Shown here in pieces: positions 44,304-54,827 of a DNA stretch of 64,000 nucleotides. Positions within the stretch are counted from its first letter, which is position 1. Every line of letters begins with the position of its first letter. Below the pieces are notes generated by a model. That model was given only the letters and a program-made list of their open reading frames with translations, was not told where the DNA came from and did not search any database. The translations under genes were made by a program, and so were the position numbers. The DNA is from Diphasiastrum complanatum (Eukaryota; Streptophyta; Lycopodiopsida; Lycopodiales; Lycopodiaceae), in contig CM055111.1 in the NCBI GenBank assembly GCA_029204225.1, forward strand, positions 8,313,267 through 8,377,266. Direction: 5' to 3'.

Positions 44304-45854
44304 ATGGATCCTGCTATGCCCTTGGGTGGAGGACCGTCTTCACTACCACCTCCTCCTGATGTAGATACTAATCAACTTGTTCAGGCTTTGAACTTGCTGC
44401 AAAACCAAATCTTGGACATGCAAGCCAAGCATGCCACGACCGAGCAAGAGTGGCATTCTTCGACGCACTTGCGGTCCGCTGGTGTTGATCCAATGTTTAA
44501 TCCGGAATTCTTTTCAGGTGAAAAGAAGGTTCGGCTTCCCGATGTGGTATTGTCATGGCTCGATCGGTGGAATAGTCATTTTTCCATGCACGATGTGCCT
44601 GATAGTACAAAGATCAATTCTGCTCTCATGTTTTTACGTGGCAAGGCGTTCACTTGGTGGCAAGATCTGAAGGAGAGGGCTGGTGCCCCTTCTACATGGA
44701 TGCCTTTCAAGAAGCCGTTATAACAACTTTGCTTTCGATGTTGGATGACTTTGAGCATTGGCGGCATTTCGCCACCGTGCAGATGGGTACTAGACCATTA
44801 GATGCCTATATCCAAGCATTCCAAGAGATTTTGCCCCGATTCGCTTTGCGAATCGATCCTATCCTGTTTAAACTACACTTTATATTGGGGCTTTCGAAAG
44901 AATTTTAACTAGAAGTGCGGCGTAACCAACCGCAAACTATCAAGGATGCAGTTCGCTTTGTGGAAATCGTCAATGACGCCGATTTTGCCTCTCGCAAGGA
45001 GCAAAGTATGCCCAAGGCTGAACAAAAAGAAAAGAAAATTTTCAAGAAGCGGTGCAGAGACAAGACGGACACCGATTCCCAAGGCGGAAAAAAGCGCGTC
45101 AAGTTGGATCGCGCGGATTTTGACAACGCGAGAACCAACGACTTGTGCTTTTCCTGTATGGAGAAGGGGCATCTGCCAAAACATTGTCCAAAGAAAAAGC
45201 AAAAGAAATCTGGCAGGCAACCTAAATCCTTTAAAGCGCCAGGTAATTCTAATATTTTTTTTGTTGACTTATCCTTTAATAAACTATTTTTGGCCCCCAC
45301 GATCTCATTCGTATGAATGGAGTCGTAGGACGCCAAACTGTGATTGTTCTTTTTTATGATGGTTCCACACATAACTTCATAAATGCTAAGCTGGTGTAGA
45401 AGCTCAAGGCAGCTACCACACCAAGTAATCACTTGATGTTGTGAAAATGGCATCAGGGGAAGATCGCCAAGTTTGGGATGTTCCTCAACTGCCGCTTTAG
45501 ATTCAGGATTATGTTGAACCGCTAGATTGTCATATCATGAATTTGGATAGCGTAGACATAATCTTAAGAAAAGAATGGTTTTATTCTAAAAATGAGTCTT
45601 TAAGAAAGGATTATGTTACTCATAGTATTTCTTTTTTGTATAAGGGCTCGTTGTTTGAGCTAAAAGGCGATGTAAATAGGCCTTTTGATCCTATGGTTTT
45701 TGCTTTAGAAGTTGTTGAATATTTGAAAGATTCTGGTAATAAAGTTTATCTTTGTTTCTTGAAAGATGAAATTTATGTGGATGACCATGCAGTCCAGATT
45801 CTAAATATTGAATTATCGCATTTGCCTTTGAATGTGCCTTTAAATAATCCCTGA
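44304..45854 (+). pseudogene. chromovirus gag-protease (copy B)
   Basis: Parallel to copy A: gag from 44304 (MDPAMPLGGGPSSLPPPPD), capsid blocks, a frameshift near 44690-44723 at almost the same place as in copy A, and a stop at 44906. The intact zinc knuckle CFSCMEKGHLPKHC (44915-45316 frame) is lost in copy A. The protease zone is frameshifted and interrupted by a TAG (FYDGSTHNF near 45355), followed by MNLDSVDIILRKEWFYSK (45537-45854). The shared frameshift region suggests an ancestral defect or a gag/pol junction read differently in life. Confidence 0.85.
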
Positions 45855-46566
45855 AGTGTTATTTCTCTCACACATATATCTAACACTAGGGAAACATTCA
45901 TTGGAAGCCTACCTAGCTTAACAAGCTTAGGCAAGAATATAGCGATGTTTTTTCTTATGGCCTACCTCCCTAAAGGAGTGTGGACCATCTAATTGAGTTG
46001 CTTCCTGGAAGCCAATCTGTATCTCTTTTTCCATACAGGGTTAGCATCAAGGAAGAGTAAGCAGTTACAAGAACTCCTTAGGATGGGCCATATTCGGCCT
46101 AATAAGTCCCCTTAGGGAGCACCAATCCTTTTAGTTAGTAAAAAGGATGGAGGCACACGTTTGTGTGGTGACATTTAGAAGTTAAATGATTTAACCATCA
46201 AGAACAGATTTCCCATATTTATTGTCTGAATGGAGGTAAGTATTTCTCCAAGATTGATCTTAGATCAGGTTACATCAGTTATGCTTTGCTGAGATCCAAT
46301 CTGATTTGTATCTTTCACTACGGGATCTTTGTTGAACAGATAGCTTTTTCGGTCGCATCTAGCTAGATGTCCTGATAGGAAATTCTAGATCTAGTGATGA
46401 CCTTGGGATGCAGGATCCCAAGCAATCCTGAAATGATAAGATACTTGAAGACTATTCCATAAGGAATGGCTTGCTTTTCTGAAAGGGAAAGGCTTTTGTG
46501 CTAGATAGGGAAGACTTGCAGGCCCAAATCCTATAGCAGTGTCATGACAACCCTTGTGCTAGTCAC
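45855..46566 (+). pseudogene. chromovirus RT relic, heavily decayed
   Basis: Shows, with stops, the pre-RT segment (YSDVFSYGLPP-like near 45940), [36 protein letters not shown]-like sequence near 46110-46165 and [11 protein letters not shown] near 46228-46270. The YxDD region, connection and RNase H are absent; a short disordered stretch (46330-46540) leads straight to the integrase zinc finger. Confidence 0.7.
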
Positions 46567-47373
46567 CCAGACATACAGAGGACACTTGACCTTGTTAGAC
46601 AGAATTTTTTCTGGCCTAAGATGAAAGGTCATGTCGAGGCATACATTCAAGGTTGTGAACAATGCCAGCAAAATAAAGTAAAAAGACTCAAAGTTGCAGG
46701 TCTTCTACATCCCTTGGACATTCCCACCAAAAAATGGAAAAGTATTTCAATGGATTTTGTGGTTGGACTCCCTAAAACCCGGAGTGATCATGATGCCATT
46801 TGGGTGGTGGTTGACAGGCTAACCAAGATGGCGCAATTTATACCAACTAAATTAACTGTCAAGGCATCTGAACTAGCCAAGCTTTTCGTTGAAAAGTTGT
46901 TCAGATTGTATGGTTTGCCAAATGATATTGTTACTGATCGAGACTCCAAGTTCACTGGCAAGTTCTGGCAAGTAGTTTTTGAAAAACTTGAAAGAACCCT
47001 TAGTCTTAGTTCTTTAGATCGCCCAGAATCTGATGGGCAGACAGAACGTGTCAACCAGACGTTGGAAGATATGCTTAGAGGATATGTTTCTCACCGACAG
47101 TTTGATTGAGAAAAGTATCTCCCAATGGTTGAGTTCGTGTACAATAGTGCCAAGCATTCTGCCATCGGATTCAGTCTGTTATGTTGATGTATGGCTTTCA
47201 GCTAGTTTTGGTCGGACTCAAAGGTCTCAAGGTGCAAGCTGCAGTAGATTTCCTGCAAGATATGCAATAAATGCTGCTAGTGGCCAAGGAAAGCATTAAA
47301 ACCGCTCAGGATAGAGCTCAGCTTTATGCTAACCGCGGTTGCTCACCTCTAGAAATTGAGGTCGGAACCTGGG
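46567..47373 (+). pseudogene. Ty3/gypsy integrase fragment of a second chromovirus lineage
   Basis: Zinc domain (SHPDIQRTLDLVRQNFFWPK, CEQCQQNK) and catalytic core open to 47109 ([72 protein letters not shown]). After a stop at 47107-47109 come VEFVYNSAKHSA and AAVDFLQDMQ, ending near 47373. Its sequence differs clearly from the integrase at 42820-43400, so it is another lineage even though it follows the copy-B gag. Confidence 0.85.
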
Positions 47374-47534
47374 TGTGTGCAGACTTGCGCAGGTCCATAA
47401 CAACGAGTCACTGCGAGCCAATAAGACATTGACACATGGCACCCAAAAGACCTATAGCTCCAGATCAGCGTTTCATCCCATAAAGAGACCATCACCTCAT
47501 GTTTCATGTTGTGTGCCCTTATGGGTACGTAACA
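47374..47534 (-). repeat. LTR fragment of chromovirus D
   Basis: On the minus strand it begins TGTTACGTACCC at 47534, right after a GGGGGAGAGAA polypurine tract, and runs to GTCTGCACA at 47374. It is short, so it is either a compact LTR or a truncated one cut by the neighbouring integrase relic. Confidence 0.6.
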
Positions 47535-47546
47535 TTCTCTCCCCCT

Positions 47547-47740
47547 TTAAGAGTCTCCTCCTAATGGGAGCAAACTAGGGAAGTTCAATCTTAAATAGTC
47601 TTCTCTCTTCCAAGTGTCCTCATCATCTGACTTGCCCTTCCAACGTGTAACGAGGAGAAAGCTTATGGCATTTTCCCGTCCAAAGTACCTTTGAATCCTT
47701 AGGTATTGTAAGATAAGCTTGGTATTCATTTTCTCCTAGA
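47547..47740 (-). pseudogene. chromodomain end of chromovirus D
   Basis: The minus frame carries LVTRWKGKSDDEDTWKREDY and LNFPSLLPLGGDS directly before the polypurine tract. This is the C-terminal chromodomain and tail of a Ty3/gypsy polyprotein. Nothing upstream of the chromodomain is retained; a plus-strand element starts within 250 bp. Confidence 0.75.
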
Positions 47741-47985
47741 GAATGAAGAGCTCTTCCACTGTTGGTAAGGTCAGGACGATTATCCAGGCCTCAGGATGTA
47801 GGTAGGCGAGGGTCGAGGGTAATTCTTGGTGGTATGGGACACCATGGCTTATAGGAGATCTGAGCTTGCTTGATGTTGGTCTATAGCTCTAGTGCAGGGG
47901 AGTGAGGTGGTAGTACCTCTATGGTTGGGCGGTAACATAGCGTTTGTCACCTGTTTGTGCTTTAGCAATGACCGGCATGACGCTA

Positions 47986-48985
47986 GGGATTCTATTAGTA
48001 ATCATGGATAGGTTGACTAAAATGGTCAGGTTTATCCCAACTAAGACTACAGTGAGGGCGCCTGAGTTAGCCACAGGTTCTTCATCGAAAATATTTATAG
48101 GCTCTATGGACTTCTGTCAAGTATTGTTAGTGATAGAGATCCTGAGTTTACTAGCAATTTTTGGCAAGAGGTGTTTCTTAAGCTAGAAACTAAGCTATAA
48201 AGGGGTACTTCTAACCACTCATAGACAGATGGTCAAACAGAAAGAGTCAACCAAGTCCTAGAATATATGTTGAGAGCTTATGTGAGTAGCAAACAGTCTA
48301 ACTGGGAAGAATATCTTCCGTTGTTGGAGTTTGCCTATAATAGCTTGAAGCATGATACCACTTGGTATAGTGCATTCATGTTGATGTACGGGTATCAACC
48401 TCGAGCCCCAATGGCAGTGGGACTCGAGAGAGAGCAGATACAAACTGTCAAGGATTTTCTCCAAGACATGTTGGATGTTAAAGATTGCTAGAGAGAATGT
48501 CCAACAGATGCAAGTGTGATCTCGACATTATGCGGATAAAACCCGTAGGGTAGTAGCCTTTAAGGAAGGAGATGAAGTTTATTTGCGAGTTCTAGAGAAA
48601 TCTGAAACTCTGCGGAGACGTAAGTGTCCGAACTTATCTCCTAGATATTGTGGACCATTTGCGGTACTAAAGAGTGTTGGAAGCTCGGCTTATAAACTGG
48701 CTTTGCCAGAAGGGTCCAAGGTTCACCCAATGTTCCATGTTAGTAGACTGAAGAGAGTGCTCAAGGACAGAGATTATCCTTCAAGGAATTTAGGTCTTTG
48801 CCACATGAGTCAGAAGAAATTCAAGATACACGGGGACGTAGGTTGAGGCATACGATCTGCAAGGAGTATCTCGTGAAGTGGAAGGATTAGACAACCGAGG
48901 AGGCTACCTGGGAGTGAGCCGAGGTTCTTCATAAAAGATATCCTACCTTCCTTGCCGAAGAAGCAACTTTTGAGGCCGAGAGCTT
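47986..48985 (+). pseudogene. Ty3/gypsy integrase-chromodomain relic (chromovirus C)
   Basis: Frames change several times. Recognisable are MDRLTKMVRFIPTKTTVRAP (48004), a decayed core, [20 protein letters not shown] with [15 protein letters not shown] (48245-48360) and [12 protein letters not shown]. The C-terminal part starts VYLRVLEKSETLRRRKCP (48583-48846), with SPRYCGPFAVLKSVGSSAYK and VHPMFHVSRLKRV. A chromodomain (EYLVKWKD with TTEEATWE, about 48868-48910) and the tail lead to an LTR start at 49008. The 5' part is missing. Confidence 0.8.
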
Positions 48986-49007
48986 TTACGGGTGCCCGGG
49001 GGAAGTG

Positions 49008-49420
49008 TGTTAGGGCATCATTAGTACTGTAAAGAGTAGCCTTCCATGCTAGGTGGGACCCGACCCGTTGTAATTACCGGATAGGAGGGTTCCAAGGGAA
49101 GTGGCTAGTGGACTCGCAGTGCTACCAGTTATATTGGTAGCCGAGGGGTCAGGTACACAATTAAGGTCACGTAGTATCCCGAGTCTAGTAATTGGCCCAG
49201 TGGGGTTTGAGGGTTTAGGGGGTACAGGTGACTACCTAGCCATTTGGGCGAGCCCGGGTTAGCAAGTGCTAAGTGGCAAGCGCATGGAGTGGCCAACTAG
49301 GTAGGTACCCAGCCCTTTCGATCTAAGAGTGTGTGGGAGGAGAGTCGAGCTACTCAGTTCCAGTTTTTACTTTGCTTCCTAACTTTCTCCCTCTATTGTG
49401 TTCTTGGAGAAGGCTATTGG
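49008..49420 (+). repeat. 3' LTR of chromovirus C (end uncertain)
   Basis: After a CGGGGGAAGTG tract the sequence starts TGTTAGGGCATC, a usual plant Ty3/gypsy LTR opening. The following 400 bp are distinctly richer in G and C than the neighbours, with GTGGGACCCGACCCG. The 3' end is not marked by a recognisable second copy. Confidence 0.55.
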
Positions 49421-49626
49421 CCATACAAATCGACATCTTGAGTGTAAAGAATTTTCTTTTGAGATGAAACTTGGAAGTCACGTCTCTCACATCATATAGT
49501 GAGCTCGGGATGTCCCATAGGGTATGGGTTTATAGAGAAAGTGGACTTTTTGTTTTTATGAGGTTTGGAAGGGAAGGCCAGAGAGCAGCGATGTGGAGGG
49601 AAGTGGTGACAAAGGAGGTTGTGACT

Positions 49627-50460
49627 CTAATTGATTTTTGTGTGGGAAAGAGACTCTTGATAGAGCGGTCTACATAGAGGCCAACAAGATAGGCCATTGT
49701 ACTCATGAGCTTCTCCTAGCTGCAGAAAGTACTCTCCATATGTATTAATAGGTCCCAAACTATCGTCAAATGTCCTAATAACTCCTAAGTCGTCTCTATC
49801 AAGGTCCCGTAAGCGAAGATGATGAATAATATCATGGAAATCCGATTGTCGTGAGGCTGTCTTGGCATTGAAATCACCAGTGAGAAATATATGTTTGCAC
49901 TCTACATATTTGACAACATCCATAGAAAGATCCAAAGAAAACTTGTAAAACCTCCAACTCCCGACAATGAATGGATGCCATTACAATTCCACACCCCAAT
50001 TTGTAGGCGGTGTGGGTGGGGTCCCGACTCCCTATTTTTGGGAGTTGTTGGATACATGATCAATATATCGGATCTAGCCAAAAGAATCACTCGTCTACCC
50101 GATGTCTTAGCCACTTGGAAGGCTTTATTCCTTTCTTCCACTTGGATATAGTTAAGGTCATCATTCGTGTAGATATGAGTGCCATGTAGTTTGGCTCCCT
50201 ATGAGTATCAAGTTAATCAAAGCAAATTAGCAAGGTGGCATTATCCCTCGTGGTTCTCCAAGCTGAATTTAAAACTTCGGCATTAGTGTAGTCTCAAGGA
50301 AATGCTTTGCCTCTTCATGTGCATTTCGGTTGTCTGTAATGTTGCACACTCTAATGTTGAGAGATTTATGTGCTCGAGACTTTTCTTGGGAAAGAGTAGC
50401 TGGAATAACGGATGAAATGGGGGCACCTAGCTTACTACCTTTTTTCAACATTGTTGCCAA
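49627..50460 (-). pseudogene. LINE (non-LTR) endonuclease fragment
   Basis: From 50460 down the minus strand shows an apurinic-endonuclease-type fold in pieces. Reading frames 50141-49902 (RRVILLARSDILIMYPTTPK) and 49935-49627 have ECKHIFLTGDFNAKTASRQ, the GDFNA motif, then RTFDDSLGPINTYGEYFLQL. This is the part of LINE ORF2 that nicks target DNA to prime reverse transcription. The catalytic Asp-Asn pair in GDFNA is present but the frames are broken. No RT domain was found; the piece is 5'- and 3'-truncated. Confidence 0.72.
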
Positions 50461-51843
50461 AGAGAGGGTTTCCTTGCTGAGTGATCTGAGACTCTAGTTC
50501 TTGAATCTTTGTTGTAGTGTGAGATGGGGAGCCCTGCTTCTCTTGTGAACAGAATATTTCGCTTCCATAGGGCCCTTCTATGTTATAAGCTTCTTCAGTG
50601 ACTTTGTAAAAAGCCCCTCTTCACTTCTCAATCCCTTAAATTCTTTCCTGAATTCTTCCATAAGCTGCCAAATAGGAATGAATCAATCTCCGACCTTAGA
50701 ACTGTTGTAAATTTTGTGTCTAGCAAAGGGTTAGGAGTGATTGGGGCAAAACCGGAGCGCTCAGTCTCAGAGGGTTGCTATGTAGCAGCATCAACAAGCT
50801 GCTATTGCGTAGCAGTAGCAGTATGGGAGGTGGGGGTGAACTTATATTCTTGCCTCAGTGTGAACACTTGGACTTGTAAATTGTAAATATTAAAATGGCT
50901 TACACCAGCCTATGGTGTTTTGTAAGAGAATGTAAATAGCAGGTTTTTGATAGCTTGTTGTCTTGCTTATATTTCTGGTATAGGGTACTGCTCTTAATTT
51001 AGAGGCTGCTGGATTGATCTCCTAAAAAGTAGGAGTTGACCGGTCAACGAGACATGTGTCATATGCTCACGGGGACACTTGGTCAAGTGCATGAGTGGCA
51101 ACGGTCCTCCTCCTCGCTTGCCAATGTGCAAACCACAAGCATTCATAACAAGACAATGTTTCTACTCATTCACAACCAAATACACAAAGCAAAAAGCAAA
51201 ACACTCACCCTCCTCACAAAGGCCACACTCTCAAATGCCCTTACAACCCACTCCTCTCATATCTCTTCTCTCTCACCCAACCCAACCTTCAATTCTCTCC
51301 CTTCCGACCTTAACACACGTCTTTGAACAATACATTAGCATCCAACAATCAAGGAGTGCAAGCATAGCTTTATCAACCAAACCCCAATGGTCCCCCTTCA
51401 CAATGCAAGCTTGCCATTCTTCATGCTTTTCATGCCCTTCAAGCCCTTCTTGCCATTTCAAATCCTTTTCCCATTGCCAATATTTCTATTTGCACTGTCT
51501 TTTGTGGCACTCATCACTTGGGATATCTTTGGTAGACCGGTTTCCTTACAAAACACTCGGTAATTATGTATTAGCAAAAAGTGACAAAGTACATGGCGAA
51601 ACTTTAGCACGGTCATGCCAACTATCTTTTACAACTGGCTAATTTTAAAAGCCGTAAAATATCTATATCGGCCATTTCTAAGACCGCAAAATTTTCTCTA
51701 GCCACTTTTCGGGCGGGCTATCTATAGGCAATTTTGTGCCATTTTTACCATTAACAGCCGGATTTTACATGCTAGTTTTTACAAAATTGTGAAAAATTGC
51801 TCTAAAAATAGCCCGATTTTTCATGCAGAAATATCGACTAACA
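50461..51843. other. no recognised gene; possible LTR in the right part
   Basis: The left part may continue the LINE relic but shows no clear motif. An open stretch at 51079-51642 (plus) is rich in Ser, Pro, His and Lys and has no domain; I treat it as chance. If the motif at 51844 is a PBS, an LTR would end at about 51840. Confidence 0.35.
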
Positions 51844-51862
51844 TTGGTGACTTCACTGGGGA
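51844..51862 (+). other. possible gypsy-type PBS motif
   Basis: TTGGTGACTTCACTGGGGA resembles the TTGGCGACTCTGCTGGGGA-type leader that follows the 5' LTR in several plant Ty3/gypsy lineages. No gag follows, so this would be an LTR-plus-leader stump. Confidence 0.35.
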
Positions 51863-52185
51863 GTGCGGTCCCCACACGGATGGACTCAGAATGGCTCATC
51901 TAGTATTAGCCTTATCAAGTATAGTGGGCTCAGCACCCTTGTTGGGTGATGCTAACCACAGTGATCTAGTGTGGTGTCTTCAACAGCTCCCTACCCAAAG
52001 GCAATCGATTTAGCCCATATGATCCATCTGCAACATGATTGGCTTTAAGTGCAACATCTTCAAATAATTTTGTGCCTTTGTACCTGCAGTAAAACCCACA
52101 CGTGATCTAAATGGCAAATGCTCCCAATCCCATCAGATTTTAAGGCAATGCCCTCTTTTCAGACCCATGCATGGAGGGATATGCA

Positions 52186-52259
52186 AATGCAAATCTCAAA
52201 ATTAGTGGTGGGATTATATGGATGCAAGTCATCAACAATGTGTCTAATATCGTCCCATC

Positions 52260-52298
<39 letters not shown>

Positions 52299-52393
52299 AA
52301 ATCTCAAAATTGGTGGTGGGATTATATGGATGCAAGTCATCAACAATGTGTCTAATATCGTCCCATCGGTGTGTGTGTGTGTTTGTGTGTTAA
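52186..52393 (+). repeat. 107-bp tandem duplication with (GT)n runs
   Basis: The unit GCAAATCTCAAAATT..GGTGGTGGGATTATATGGATG... to CGTCCCATCGG(TG)n occurs twice in a row (about 52186-52292 and 52294-52390). The (GT)n runs at 52261-52293 and 52371-52390 are different lengths. The left arm at 42720-42820 has only one unit, so the duplication happened in this arm. Confidence 0.8.
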
Positions 52394-53404
52394 TGCGATC
52401 TATCACTTTCAAAGAGATATGATTGATAAGGTGTATGTGATCTCAAAACCATTCGTAATGTGGGTAATTCAATTTCTAAATCTTGTACTTGAATCTTGTC
52501 TAATGATTCTGATGCATATATCGTGGAATAACTACAAGATCTATGAGATCTATAATGCACATCAAGAAGTTTCAGTCATGTTGATGATCATAGATCCACT
52601 CATGATATCATTGTGCCTCTCTAATAACAAGCTTCATCATAATGGATCTACATGAAAATTTCAATTGTAAGTTGTTGGGATCTTTTGATTGAATCTAAAT
52701 TGTGTGATCCACTAATTGATGTCCACTATGAATGAGATCTATGAATAAAATCTGAATAATGAGCTAGAGGAGATCTAGCTCCATTTGAGATGGCCTACTA
52801 ATCAGATCCAATCAAGTACTGCGAGGAAAGATGTCGAACCTCACAAATGGTTATAGATCCGATTTGGAGCCATCAAGCATCATCAAACTGATATAGGTCT
52901 CTCTCTTTTTCTTTTTCTTTTTCAAGTGTCTTATCAATCGGGTAGAGGAATCACTCCCCTCCCTGTTGCACTGTTTTTCTTCCCAAATTTTTCCTCTCTT
53001 TAACCCCCCATATGCTTCTATATCAATCAATCATAGGCCCATTACAACAATGCATGATGACCTATGTAGCTTAGAGTATATGTGGAGTGTATGGATATGA
53101 ATGCATTCATTCAACGTTGCAATCAGTTGGTCCAATCACGCCGTGGCTATATGATGCAAGTGTAGGGGTGGTGGGTGCAAATGACTTTGACTTCTGGATC
53201 ATCATATTTCTGCACTTCAACAAGGGCTCATGCATACAACAACAGACATCATTTCTAGGAATAATTTTGATTTGTCTCTTTTATTTTTTATAACATACAG
53301 ATTGGAAAAGAAATTCACCAAACAACAAGATTAACAAAGTAGGAAAATGAACAAATGAAATAAAACATAGACTTCCTATTTTCCCTTATCCCATAGGTAA
53401 AATC
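52306..53404. repeat. 1.1-kb inverted repeat, right arm
   Basis: Reverse complement of 41736-42820. It has small indels relative to the left arm, such as about 20 extra bases near 53211-53232. The arms are 9.5 kb apart and enclose only transposon relics. Confidence 0.85.
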
Positions 53405-53985
53405 AAGAATAAGAGTATAGTTTGTCATCATATCGACTACCCCAGATTGACCTTGTTATCTAGATATTCATCTTATGTTATAGGTCTAACATGATATATT
53501 GAATAGGAGGCTAAATTATTCAGATCTGTCAACTGATGTGGGTGATTTTGGTGTATGTTTCGGTTCCATGGTAGAAATGGAAGGTTTGCATTTGTAGCCT
53601 GAAATATCCTTCTCGTATCATAGGGTTCATTCCCGTTATTTATATCCATGATTGGAGGTATAGTATTCCTGATCTCCTCTCTGAATTCAGATTCAGCCCC
53701 TTCGTTCTCAACATAGACTGGCACGCCCTCTTCCCAATGGAGTATATTACTTATTACCTCTTAGGTCTCTTGGATACAGTTTTTGTACCCATCCTCGTTG
53801 GTGTTTATTGATGTACTCTTTCTCACGACATTCTTATGATTCTCGAATAGGTTCTATATACCGTATGACTCCTCCTGATTAATGTCATTGGAGCTAGGAG
53901 TGTAATACTTTCACTACCAAAAATTGATGCATCTAGATCTAGTGGTCTGGGTCTGGGAGAGTAGTGTATTGGGCCTGTCCATGTA

Positions 53986-53990
53986 GGTTC
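53986..53990. repeat. target site duplication GGTTC (left)
   Basis: GGTTC directly before the solo LTR; the matching copy is at 54823-54827. Confidence 0.85.
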
Positions 53991-54822
53991 TGTGAAAAAT
54001 GCAAAAATAAGCTTGGTAGAGGCCAAAAATCTTGTATATAGATAAACACACATGTGTGGAGCCTGTTCCCATGTGTGAAAATAGTGTACTTGTCATGTAC
54101 CATAATCATATAGGTTGTACATATGATTTAATTCAAGTTCTAGTGGCTAAAAAGGCCAAAAACTAGTTTTCTAGACATATGACACATGGCATCAATCTAT
54201 TGATTGCATGAGCCACATCCTTTGGTTAGGTGTCACATCCCATGTGTAGAGGACAGCTCACATGTGTGGAATAAGCTGAAGTAGACGAATTTTGACTTCT
54301 AGAAGATTTTCAAGTAGATCTCCATATAGAAGGAAAATGGACCAAAGGTGCTCAAAATAGAAGGTTTTGTCCAAGTGTCAACTTTGCATGATGAATCATC
54401 ATATGACAAAGCACCTTCACACATGTGGGATCAAAGGGATGATTAGTACCACGAGCTCCCACTTATTGTATATATAGAGCCACATTTGGCCATAATCAAT
54501 GTGAGACACCAATCTTGGTTTTGGAAGCAATTTTGAGTGATTCTCTCCATTTGTCTACATTTGTTTTGATTGTTTTGAGGATCTATCAATGTGTACTTGA
54601 TTTTCAGGTTGGAGTCCATACTTAGACAGTGTTTCACATGTGTGAAACCATAAAGTACACTTATCTTCAATTAATGATTGTTCTTGTTAGGATTTTGTGT
54701 CTAGAATTGATCTAGATTGATCTTAATCTCAAGTAGATTGATAGATCAAGTAATCTGACAACCAATCCCTCTTGAGGATCAGATTAGGATCCACTCTTGG
54801 TCCTTTTTGTACTTTTTGCACA
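53991..54822 (+). mobile_element. solo copia-type LTR, 832 bp
   Basis: Begins TGTGAAAAATGC and ends TTTTTGCACA, flanked by GGTTC on both sides. A TATA-like TGTATATATAGAGCC lies at about 54468. Its last 150 bp resemble the LTR end at 59670-59820 (GGATC..CTTTTGGTCCT, then TTGTACTTT..CA). It has no internal sequence, as expected after recombination between two LTRs of one copia element. CACATGTGTG occurs repeatedly. Confidence 0.88.
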
Positions 54823-54827
54823 GGTTC
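54823..54827. repeat. target site duplication GGTTC (right)
   Basis: Copy of 53986-53990. Removing the LTR and one copy restores the minus-strand gag reading (EPTWTGPI). Confidence 0.85.

Noticed and set aside
51079-51642. 187-codon open frame, plus strand
   Set aside because: Low-complexity Ser/Pro/His/Lys composition, no domain, overlapped by another chance frame, and in a CT-rich stretch that naturally lacks stops.
52140-52412. Thr/His-repeat protein on the minus strand
   Set aside because: Produced only by translating the (GT)n/(CA)n microsatellites.
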